A stretch of 6,887 bases of DNA. It comes from Clostridia bacterium. Its GTDB lineage: Bacteria; Bacillota; Clostridia; Saccharofermentanales; UBA5734. Under the pieces are notes generated by a model. That model was not told the DNA's origin. It saw only the letters and a list, made by a program, of their open reading frames with translations, and searched no databases. Within the stretch, counting starts at the first letter, position 1, and each line of letters starts with the position of its first letter. The DNA lies in contig JAGPFK010000080.1 of assembly GCA_018056585.1 (NCBI GenBank), positions 1 through 6,887 of the forward strand, read 5' to 3'. Position numbers and translations under genes: made by a program. Shown here one piece after another: positions 1 through 6,023 of the stretch.

Positions 1-270
1 CACAGATAAAAGCTTATTGGAACCATCCGCCAGTTGGTCTGAACAAAGCTTAAATTGACTGATCAGCATGAGCTCCTCATCTTGGATGGCATCATTCATG
101 TTGATATCAGGCCAGTTGATGGCAGGCCGGCTCGGCTTGCGCCGAGGCGGCTCGAAAGGATGCCCTTTTTCAGCTTCACCATTGGCAAATTGTATCCATG
201 CCTTCTTTAGTGCCAGCTCCTGGTCGGCATCCAATCTTTTCTCAAGATCATCTAAAAAGCGATCTAACAT
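1..270 (-). CDS. Hypothetical protein, N-terminal 90 codons, cut by the left window edge
   Basis: An open frame starts with ATG (complement of 268-270) and stays open for exactly 90 codons to base 1, so the C-terminus is missing. A strong GGAGG Shine-Dalgarno (complement of 276-280) lies five bases before the ATG and fixes the start. The protein begins MLDRFLDDLEKRLD, a charged amphipathic helix, then has a basic proline-rich stretch (residues about 41-48, PPRRKPSR) followed by NWPDINMNDAI and an acidic patch. There is no signal peptide or membrane segment, so it should be cytosolic. I cannot assign a function. It loosely recalls uncharacterised proteins found near URO-D-like genes, but that is memory, not a search. 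It is divergent from the AraC-type regulator, the usual position of a regulator's target. The overlapping plus-strand frame at 68-313 has no ribosome binding site and is taken as its shadow. Confidence 0.8.
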   Translation of the reverse strand, partial: MLDRFLDDLEKRLDADQELALKKAWIQFANGEAEKGHPFEPPRRKPSRPAINWPDINMNDAIQDEELMLISQFKLCSDQLADGSNKLLSV

Positions 271-329
271 ACGGGCCTCCTCTGTTCTTTTATATGATAT
301 GATACCTCTGTGATCAGAAAAAAGATTGC

Positions 330-344
330 CTCATTTACAATGAG
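330..344. promoter_or_regulatory. Inverted repeat in the divergent intergenic gap, possible operator
   Basis: CTCATT-TAC-AATGAG is a perfect 6-3-6 inverted repeat. It sits between the start of the minus-strand hypothetical gene (270) and the start of the AraC-type regulator (388), where a shared operator would be expected. The gap is AT-rich; TATGAT-like hexamers occur near 293-303, but none has a convincing -35 partner, so I do not call promoters here. AraC-family proteins more often bind direct repeats, so this palindrome could belong to another regulator or be chance. Confidence 0.3.
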
Positions 345-372
345 CTTGTGCATAAATCACCTTTTTGCTTTT

Positions 373-379
373 GGGAGGG
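373..379 (+). promoter_or_regulatory. Ribosome binding site that decides the AraC-type start
   Basis: GGGAGGG lies eight bases before the ATG at 388. The same frame is open upstream to a GTG at 310, but that GTG has no Shine-Dalgarno, and the 26 extra residues (MIRKKIASFT...) do not resemble an AraC N-terminus. The start at 388 (MALIYDERIEADF) is therefore preferred. Confidence 0.8.
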
Positions 380-387
380 ACGGTTAC

Positions 388-1237
388 ATGGCTTTGATTT
401 ACGATGAAAGGATAGAGGCAGACTTTCAAGTCCATTGGACAAGGGATCCATTTGGACCCATTGGTCCGTTGTATTATCATCACAGCTATGAAATATTTGT
501 TTGCTTGATTCCTCAGATGCATTTTTTGATTAACGGATACCTGTATCCGGTCCAATATGGTGATTTACTGTGTTTTTCTGACCAAGATCTGCATCAGGCC
601 TTGCCATCACAAAGAGAGCCGTATGAACGCCTGGTGATTGTTTTCAAGCCGGATCTGGTCTGGCCTTTGTGCAGCAAGCAGACCAACTTACTGGCTTGTT
701 TTGAAGATGCTGATACAAACAGGCACAAGACTCATTTAAATGAAACGCAGATTGATTGTATGTTGTCGATTCTTAATGAATACCAGGATTGGCGGGACAA
801 TGCCGATGTTTATGGATCAGATGTGCGCCTTAAGATGATACTGGCTGATTTGCTGATTAATCTGAACAACTGGTGTGATCAGCAGGAAAAACTTGAACCC
901 AGCGATGATTTGGACAGTGATATGGAACAGATTCTTGCCTATATTCATCGGCATATGTCAGAACCTTTAACACTCGAACATTTAGCTTGGCATTTTCACC
1001 GAAGCCTGAACAGGCTGAACGATCGATTTAAAGCCTACAACAGGGCAAAGTGTGCACCAGTATATTGTGCAAAGTCGGGTGGCATTAGCTAAACGATGCT
1101 TAATGACTGGCCTTTCAGTGACTGAAACGTCCTTAGCCTGCGGTTATACCAGTTTGTCTCATTTTTGCCGCCTGTTTAAAAAACAAACAGGTCTGACTCC
1201 CGGCGATTATGCCAGTCAAGTGAAAAAGGATAGATAG
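388..1237 (+). pseudogene. AraC-family transcriptional regulator, disrupted by a +1 frameshift
   Basis: Residues about 1-130 form an AraC-type sensing domain of the cupin kind (HHSYEIFVCL, YPVQYGDLLCFSDQDLHQALPS). The C-terminus is a double helix-turn-helix DNA-binding domain. The first HTH (ILAYIHRHMSEPLTLEHLAW to RFKAY) is in the starting frame. After TAC at 1036-1038 the match continues only in the next frame (TGQSVHQYIVQSRVALAK, then LSVTETSLACGYTSLSHFCR and KKQTGLTPGDY) to a TAG at 1235-1237. Dropping one A at 1039/1040 restores a continuous 282-residue protein of normal family length. As written, the first frame ends at 1092 after 234 residues and loses the second HTH, so DNA binding should fail. 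The site is only an AA pair, not a long homopolymer. A real mutation, a strain-level polymorphism or a sequence error are all possible; the rest of the gene shows no decay, so the lesion is recent or artefactual. It is divergent from the hypothetical gene and ends 20 bp from the convergent URO-D-like gene. Confidence 0.9.
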
Positions 1238-1257
1238 CCGCCTGCGTAATATGAATG

Positions 1258-2343
1258 TCAGCGATAGGTTCCAAGCTCTAATCCATATTCCTTAAAATGA
1301 CAATATGTGTCAAAATGGACAGTATGTGGAATGGAATGATCTGAGTGAAGGATATATCCATAATTTTGTTTGACAATGGGGATTTTAGATTCCAATTCCC
1401 TGTCAACCCGCGACAAATCATTCGTGTATAATTCCCTCACATCCATGCCGCCAAAAAAGGAAAGTCGATCGCCATATTGCCGATAGAGTTTAATGAGATC
1501 CATACCAGCCTTGACTTCGATCACCTGAAGGCAATCAATGCCGGCATCAATCATGCCAGGTAGCAGCGGCTCCACCATTCCGCAGGAGTGCATGATGACA
1601 GGGAGATTCTGTGATTTACTGTAGTCGATGGTCTTTTTATGCCCTGGCTTGATGATTTCATCATACATAGCCGGAGACATAAAAGGACGGCCTTTGAATC
1701 CCATGTCTTCATAATAAAAGATTCCATCCGGCTTGCCTTCTTCTGCAAAAAGTATTTCCTGTAATGCAATGGTCAAATCCGAATAGGTTTGAACCATGTC
1801 TTTGATCCAGTCCGGGTCTAAGGCCATGCCTACCAACATGTGCTCATGTCCGCAGACTGGATGCATCAGCTCAAAAACATTGACACCACTCCAGCAGAAA
1901 AAGCGTTGATTTTCTTTGCATTTTTTCTTCTTCTCACGGTAGCCTTTGAAATCAATGCGCCGTCTGTCCGGTTTTAATAGCGGCTTTATTTTCTCTTCCC
2001 AAGCTTTACGCTCTTTAACCATAAAATCAACGTGCTCTGGCGTGGATGAATGCAACTTATGGGTTCGCAGTAAGGCACCATTACCATCAAGACGCAGAAT
2101 CGTCTCTTCTGTTTCTTCAACAACAACGGGTTCGAAATCCAAATCGGCGACCATATTAAACGGCCAGGAAAGATCCATATCAAAATCAAAAAGATCGACA
2201 AAATCAACATCTTCACTGATCCAGCCTCTTTTGGCCCACTCTCGTTGCGTATCACTCCAGAAATGTTCATAAACTCCGATTCTATCAACAGGCTTTCTCT
2301 GCAGAATGTTGCCGATTCGTTCGCGACCAGTCATTTTATTCAT
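1258..2343 (-). CDS. Uroporphyrinogen-decarboxylase superfamily protein (not HemE), possible methyltransferase
   Basis: The 361-residue product is about the normal length for the URO-D fold (PF01208-type). It opens with MTGRERIGNILQRKPVDRIGVY, the typical start of the family. The HemE porphyrin-site motif (R-Q-A-G-R after the PVD segment) is absent; EHFWSDTQREW stands there instead, so heme synthesis is unlikely. Residues 249-255 (VIMHSCG) hold His252-x-Cys254, corresponding to the His-x-Cys zinc ligands of the MtaA/MtbA/CmuA methyl-corrinoid:thiol methyltransferases. The third ligand is usually a Cys further on; here the equivalent stretch reads GYILHSDHSIP (329-339), offering His333 or His336. 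That supports a metal site, and methyl transfer is inference. There is no signal peptide or membrane helix. The ATG has GGGAGGG (complement of 2349-2355) five bases upstream. The gene is convergent with the broken AraC-type gene and divergent from mgtE. No corrinoid protein gene is visible in the window. Confidence 0.88.
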   Translation of the reverse strand: MNKMTGRERIGNILQRKPVDRIGVYEHFWSDTQREWAKRGWISEDVDFVDLFDFDMDLSWPFNMVADLDFEPVVVEETEETILRLDGNGALLRTHKLHSSTPEHVDFMVKERKAWEEKIKPLLKPDRRRIDFKGYREKKKKCKENQRFFCWSGVNVFELMHPVCGHEHMLVGMALDPDWIKDMVQTYSDLTIALQEILFAEEGKPDGIFYYEDMGFKGRPFMSPAMYDEIIKPGHKKTIDYSKSQNLPVIMHSCGMVEPLLPGMIDAGIDCLQVIEVKAGMDLIKLYRQYGDRLSFFGGMDVRELYTNDLSRVDRELESKIPIVKQNYGYILHSDHSIPHTVHFDTYCHFKEYGLELGTYR

Positions 2344-2407
2344 AAAATCCCTCCCTGATTTTCCGTTTTTGATTAAGTTCTATTTTAATGCTTTATCTTT
2401 CGAGCAT

Positions 2408-2416
2408 ACTATAACA
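2408..2416 (-). promoter_or_regulatory. Candidate extended -10 promoter of the URO-D-like gene
   Basis: On the minus strand the segment reads TGTTATAGT: an extended -10 (TGn) followed by TATAGT, five of six matches to TATAAT. I see no good -35 at 16-18 bp, which is common for extended -10 promoters. Transcription would start near 2401, giving a 5' leader of about 58 nt with no obvious structure. Confidence 0.45.
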
Positions 2417-2451
2417 AGTTTCTGACCAAACGTACAGAACCCAAGACGACA

Positions 2452-2480
2452 TTGATTCATGAGGGTTCTTTCGCTATACT
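2452..2480 (+). promoter_or_regulatory. Sigma-A-type promoter for mgtE
   Basis: The -35 TTGATT (2452-2457) and the -10 TATACT (2475-2480) are separated by exactly 17 bp. The first four bases of the -35 fit TTGACA, and five of six bases of the -10 fit TATAAT. The expected start point is near 2486-2488, which leaves a long leader of about 157 nt before the mgtE ATG. The minus-strand -10 of the divergent gene lies about 40 bp away, so the two promoters are back to back. Confidence 0.6.
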
Positions 2481-2486
2481 AAATAG

Positions 2487-2643
2487 AGCGTTGGCAAGCA
2501 GCCGTTTGCCTGACACAATAAAACAAAGAAAGGGTCAGTTGTTGTGGACGCCGACAGTAGTCGAAAGATTTATATTTCAAAGGGTGGTCACCACTGATTC
2601 CTGACTGATTCATGGCTGTCCACCGTGCAAAGGAGGACATGCT
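2487..2643 (+). promoter_or_regulatory. Long structured 5' leader of mgtE, possible cis-regulatory RNA of unknown class
   Basis: Several pairings can be drawn by eye. GGCAA (2493-2497) pairs with TTGCC (2506-2510). CGAC (2552-2555) pairs with GTCG (2560-2563) around an AGTA loop. GTGG (2584-2587) pairs with CCAC (2591-2594). GTCAG (2534-2538) can pair with CTGAC at 2510-2514 or at 2601-2605; the latter would close a three-way junction over the two small hairpins. GTGGAC (2544-2549) with GTCCAC (2618-2623) is an alternative that cannot coexist with that junction in a simple nested fold. GGTGG (2583-2587) can also pair with CCACC (2620-2624). A clear AGGAGG (2631-2636) lies seven bases before the mgtE ATG. 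There is no U-tract terminator, so control, if any, would be at translation. mgtE genes in Bacillota often carry an M-box magnesium riboswitch, but the conserved M-box segments as I recall them (GUUAGGUGAGGCUCCU, GACGCCAAUGGGU) are not present. Confidence 0.4.
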
Positions 2644-3975
2644 ATGATGGATTCAATTCTGGAGCTTATCCACGCAAAAAAATATCATGAAGCACGAAAA
2701 GCACTTATTGAGATGAACACGGTTGATTTGGCTGAATCTCTGATCAAATTGCCTCAATCTGACATCGTCAAAGTTTTTCGTATGTTGCCAAAAGACAAAG
2801 CGGCTGAAGTCTTTTCTTATCTGACCCGTGACGCGCAGAAACTGATCATCGACTCGATAACAGATCGTGAATTGAGTGATATCATGTCTGACCTGTTTCT
2901 GGACGACACGGTTGATATGATCGAGGAAATGCCGGCCAATGTAGTCAAGCGCTTACTGAGCAGTGCGGATAAGAAAAAAAGATCTTTAATAAACCAATTT
3001 CTGCAATATCCGGATCATTCTGCAGGCAGCATTATGACCATCGAATTCGTTGATTTACGAAAATCGATGACGGTACGTGAGGCGTTTGAGCACATCCGGC
3101 AAACCGGTACAGATAAAGAGACCATCTATACGGCGTATGTGACGGACGACCAAAGAAAGCTGGAGGGTGTTGTTTCGATTAAGACGCTGCTGCTGGCTGA
3201 TCCGGATGAACGTATAGAGAATTTAATGGAAACACAGTTTATCTGTGCTCATACATTGGATGACCGGGAAGAAGTTGCACGTTTGTTTGACCGTTATGAT
3301 CTTCTTTCTATTCCTGTTGTTGACACAGAAAACAGGCTGGTTGGCATCATCACGGTCGATGATATTCTGGATGTTTTGCAGGAGGAAACGACAGAAGACT
3401 TCGCCAGGATGGCAGCTGTATTGCCTTCCGAGAAGGGTTATCTCGAAACAGAGGCAACCACCCATGCGCTGCAGCGCATCCCATGGCTTTTGTTTCTCAT
3501 GATGTCCGGTTTGTTATCAGGCTCCATCATTGCCTATTATGAGGACGCACTGGCCGTCATGCCGATCCTGGTCTCCTTTCTTCCCATGCTGATGGACACG
3601 GGCGGTAACTGCGGATCTCAATCAGCAACTTTAATGATTCGGGGGCTCGCGCTGCAGGATATTCAATTTTCTGATCTCTTTCTTGTGCTGTGGAAGGAAC
3701 TGCGCATTTCAATTATGATCGGAGCTGCAATGTCCATCACGATCATAGCGATTATTCTTCTTTTAAACCAGCCCTTTGTTCTGGGTCTTACGGTTGGGCT
3801 GAGCCTCTATGTGACGGTTATCGTTGCGAACCTGATTGGGATTATGTTACCTCTTGTCGCGGCTCAAATGAAGCTGGACCCGGCGATTATGTCATCACCG
3901 CTTATCACGACGATTGTTGATGCCGCTTCACTGATTGCATATTTTTCAATCGCTCGTTTTATTCTGAATATTTAA
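2644..3975 (+). CDS. mgtE: Magnesium transporter MgtE
   Basis: The 443-residue product is full length for MgtE, a homodimeric Mg2+-gated Mg2+ channel of the cytoplasmic membrane. The N domain covers about residues 5-125, a helical repeat region with acidic residues (LFLDDTVDMIEEMP). A CBS pair follows: CBS1 about 126-195 (SAGSIMTIEFVDL, VTDDQRKLEGVVSIKTLL) and CBS2 about 196-252 (RYDLLSIPVVD, VGIITVDDILDVL). Together these sense internal magnesium. A connecting helix leads to the channel domain, about 279-443, with five membrane helices. The signature PMLMDTGGNCGSQSATLMIRG (314-334) and the final LDPAIMSSP then ITTIVD stretch are present; Asp426 corresponds to the pore Asp that binds Mg2+ in the Thermus thermophilus protein. 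AGGAGG sits seven bases before the first of two adjacent ATG codons. The gene stands alone: the URO-D-like gene is divergent upstream and the glycosyltransferase is convergent downstream. Confidence 0.97.
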   Translation: MMDSILELIHAKKYHEARKALIEMNTVDLAESLIKLPQSDIVKVFRMLPKDKAAEVFSYLTRDAQKLIIDSITDRELSDIMSDLFLDDTVDMIEEMPANVVKRLLSSADKKKRSLINQFLQYPDHSAGSIMTIEFVDLRKSMTVREAFEHIRQTGTDKETIYTAYVTDDQRKLEGVVSIKTLLLADPDERIENLMETQFICAHTLDDREEVARLFDRYDLLSIPVVDTENRLVGIITVDDILDVLQEETTEDFARMAAVLPSEKGYLETEATTHALQRIPWLLFLMMSGLLSGSIIAYYEDALAVMPILVSFLPMLMDTGGNCGSQSATLMIRGLALQDIQFSDLFLVLWKELRISIMIGAAMSITIIAIILLLNQPFVLGLTVGLSLYVTVIVANLIGIMLPLVAAQMKLDPAIMSSPLITTIVDAASLIAYFSIARFILNI

Positions 3976-3989
3976 AAAATGAGATAGGC

Positions 3990-4004
3990 TGCCTTCTTTA
4001 GGCG
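3990..4004. terminator. Weak hairpin between convergent genes, possible bidirectional terminator
   Basis: The 82-bp gap between the stops of mgtE and the glycosyltransferase holds TGCCT-TCTTT-AGGCG, a five-pair hairpin including one wobble. On the plus strand GAAAAACATTTT follows it; on the minus strand a T6 run lies about 10 bases downstream. A second small hairpin, TCTGC-ATG-GCAGA (4043-4055), follows the glycosyltransferase stop on the minus strand. Neither is a strong intrinsic terminator. Confidence 0.3.
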
Positions 4005-4057
4005 AAAAACATTTTGTGCCGCGGAATCGTAAAAATGGATCATCTGCATGGCAGAGA

Positions 4058-5866
4058 TTAAGTTCCTGCAGCCTGGTTCAGCAAGCGGCTCATTTCCTCC
4101 TTTGCCCTTTCCATCCTGATTCTCATATCGTCCCGATTGTTTAGGGCAGCCGGGTAAATGGGCTGACTAATCTTCAGGGTTAAATCCGGTTTTTTACGAA
4201 TCAGGCGTCGCAGGCCTTTTGTTTCTCTGTAAGTAACGGTCATGGGAACCAACGGAACACGCGCTTGCGAGGCAAGGTAAAATGCTCCTCTTTTAAAGGT
4301 CCGCAATTCAGGACTATAAAGACAAAGATCGCCTTCCGGGTAAAAATGGATCACTTGACCCTTGATAAGACGAATTTCCATTTCATGCAGAAACAATTTT
4401 AAGTTTGTTACATTTTTGGGGATGGGCACGCCGCCCAACCACTTGACAAGATATCCATACCAGACAGAATGAAGATTTTCTTCAATTGTGGGGAAAATAA
4501 CTTTGCGAGGGAAAAAAGCAAGGCCAACCAGAGCACAATCCAGGTAGTGGACATGATTACATAAGGTCAGTGCGCCTTTTAGGTTTCGAATATTATTTCT
4601 TCCCTCGATACGGGCCCCTAAAAATATTCGAGTGAACAAAAAAAGAAGGGGAGCTGCGATGAGTGTATAGAATAATCTTGAGAAGAAGCGGAATAAAAAG
4701 CTCTGATGATAAGGATTCTTCTGACACTTTGGCACCGTGCGGTAAACATGTTCGATCTGCTGCACACTTCTTTCAAGTGAATAATGCCGGGCGAAAGCGA
4801 TGTATTCTAAACTGGCCTGCCGGCGTTCTTCATCATGTTCAAGCCAGTAATCAATTCGCTCAGCCAAAGATTTCGGGTTACCGGAGCGAAATAAGTTTTT
4901 CTGGCTGAGTGCAAATTGAACTGTTGCACTGCGCCTGCTGTCTGAAATGACCGGAACAAGGCCACAAGACATGGCTTCAAGGCAAGCAATCCCTTCAATT
5001 TCAACATCCGAAGCGTGAACGTACAAATCACATTGACGGATTAGATTTAACAACTCAGGCTGACTGTAATAACCAAAAATAGGCGGAAGCGGCAACTTCT
5101 GACCCATTTTTTTCAATTTTTTTTCCTTTGGTCCGCTACCCGCAAAGTAAAGCTGAATTTTCCCGGCAAACTTTGATTGAGCAACTGCCTTGATCAGAAC
5201 ATCCTGCCTTTTTTCTGACGATAAACGTCCGATCATCAGAACACGAAAAAGCTCATTTTCTTTATGCGTCTTGGGTGTGTCCGCTGGACAGAACATGGGG
5301 TGTACCCCATTGGAAATGACATGCAGCCAGGCTTTATAGCCATGACTACGCAATTGGGCCGCAATAAAAGCAGATGGACAGTGTATATGAGTAAATTTTC
5401 GATAAAAAAACAGATTAAAAAGAAAATAAGCAATATGGGCTGCGGGGCGAAACCACCCCAGACCAATGTTATAAGTGATGTTTTCCGGCTGCACATGAAA
5501 GGCAGCCAAAACAGGTACATTTAAATGATTGGCAATTTTTCTGGCTTGACTGCCCAGACTCCACGGTTGATAAATATGCACAATATCTGCACCATCAATG
5601 GCCTTCATCAGAGTTGAACGGACTGGCTTACAAAACAAAGTATTCTGACGGTGAGCCAACCAGCTGGCAAGGGGTACGACGAGTTCAGGCACATAAAACA
5701 TTTCATATCCAGTTTTTGGATCGACGCCGGAACAGGCAGGGTTTCCGCAAGTTACCACGCGAATGTGATGATTCCGCTGTGCAAGGCCTTCGGCAAACCG
5801 CATAGCGGATATGGTTGTACCGTTGTTGTGCACATTAAATGTTTCAATGATCAGCGTTACAACCAT
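4058..5866 (-). CDS. Fusion of GT4 glycosyltransferase and PlsC-type acyltransferase
   Basis: The 602-residue protein joins two enzymes. Residues about 1-380 are a GT-B fold GT4 glycosyltransferase: an N-terminal acceptor domain (ETFNVHNNGTTISAMRFAEGL), then the donor-binding domain with MIGRLSSEKRQD (211-222; Arg214 and Lys219 fit nucleotide-sugar phosphate contacts) and the E-x7-E motif Glu289/Glu297 in VEIEGIACLEAMSCG. After a hydrophobic segment (about 393-416), residues about 418-600 form a lysophosphatidate-acyltransferase (PlsC) domain with the HX4D motif His438/Asp443 (NHVHYLD) and YPEG at 509-512. Both active sites look intact. The likely role is making or remodelling a membrane glycolipid on the inner face of the membrane, with sugar transfer and acylation on one chain; the substrates are inferred. 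AAGAGGTG (complement of 5873-5880) lies six bases before the ATG. A weak promoter pair (TTCATT, 17 bp, TATACA) can be read upstream on the minus strand. No partner gene is adjacent in the same operon: mgtE is convergent and a terminator separates the upstream radical SAM gene. Confidence 0.92.
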   Translation of the reverse strand: MVVTLIIETFNVHNNGTTISAMRFAEGLAQRNHHIRVVTCGNPACSGVDPKTGYEMFYVPELVVPLASWLAHRQNTLFCKPVRSTLMKAIDGADIVHIYQPWSLGSQARKIANHLNVPVLAAFHVQPENITYNIGLGWFRPAAHIAYFLFNLFFYRKFTHIHCPSAFIAAQLRSHGYKAWLHVISNGVHPMFCPADTPKTHKENELFRVLMIGRLSSEKRQDVLIKAVAQSKFAGKIQLYFAGSGPKEKKLKKMGQKLPLPPIFGYYSQPELLNLIRQCDLYVHASDVEIEGIACLEAMSCGLVPVISDSRRSATVQFALSQKNLFRSGNPKSLAERIDYWLEHDEERRQASLEYIAFARHYSLERSVQQIEHVYRTVPKCQKNPYHQSFLFRFFSRLFYTLIAAPLLFLFTRIFLGARIEGRNNIRNLKGALTLCNHVHYLDCALVGLAFFPRKVIFPTIEENLHSVWYGYLVKWLGGVPIPKNVTNLKLFLHEMEIRLIKGQVIHFYPEGDLCLYSPELRTFKRGAFYLASQARVPLVPMTVTYRETKGLRRLIRKKPDLTLKISQPIYPAALNNRDDMRIRMERAKEEMSRLLNQAAGT

Positions 5867-5962
5867 TTAAAGCACCTCTTTCACGGCTCCGTCTGTATAT
5901 TCTTCCTATATTTCTAAATGAAGTGTATCATAATCATGGACCAAATGAAAAATTCAGGTTAT

Positions 5963-6003
5963 AAGAATGCCCATTTGCCGTAAAGCGGCAGATGGGCATT
6001 CTT
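5963..6003 (-). terminator. Strong hairpin terminator after the radical SAM gene
   Basis: Two 18-base arms (5963-5980 and 5986-6003) pair fully, with one G-U wobble, around the five-base loop TAAAG. The stem has a GC-rich middle and A-U pairs at its base. It starts 20 bases after the stop of the radical SAM gene on the minus strand and lies before the glycosyltransferase promoter region, so it should separate the two genes. A long U-tract is missing on the minus strand (TTCTTATAACC), so efficiency is uncertain; the plus-strand side (TTCTTCTTG) is slightly more U-rich, but no plus-strand gene ends here. Confidence 0.75.
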
Positions 6004-6023
6004 CTTGAAGATTTATTTGCCGG

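Noticed and set aside
68..313. Plus-strand open frame of 81 codons
   Set aside because: It is antisense to the minus-strand hypothetical gene, which has a proper GGAGG site and ATG; this frame has no ribosome binding site and a low-complexity Ser/Arg-rich composition.
1030..1060. Programmed +1 ribosomal frameshift in the AraC gene
   Set aside because: I see no recognised slippery site or internal Shine-Dalgarno stimulator at TAC-A-ACA. AraC regulators are not known to need one, so a plain indel is simpler.
1171..1191. Inverted repeat CCTGTTT-n7-AAACAGG as a terminator
   Set aside because: It lies inside the AraC coding region over the conserved FKKQTG motif, is 44 bases before the stop, and has no following U-tract.
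1258..2343. Annotation as hemE (heme biosynthesis)
   Set aside because: The HemE arginine motif near the N-terminus is missing, the MtaA-like His-x-Cys is present, and no heme genes are nearby.
2544..2597. Seventeen-codon GTG frame in the mgtE leader, ending KGGHH
   Set aside because: It has only a weak AAGGG-like site about ten bases upstream and no other support; it probably arose by chance in structured RNA.
2487..2643. M-box (ykoK) magnesium riboswitch
   Set aside because: It is expected from context, but the conserved core segments are not found. A covariance search would settle it.
4663..5917. Plus-strand frames opposite the glycosyltransferase
   Set aside because: All are antisense to a well-supported 602-codon gene, lack ribosome binding sites and show no protein-like motifs.
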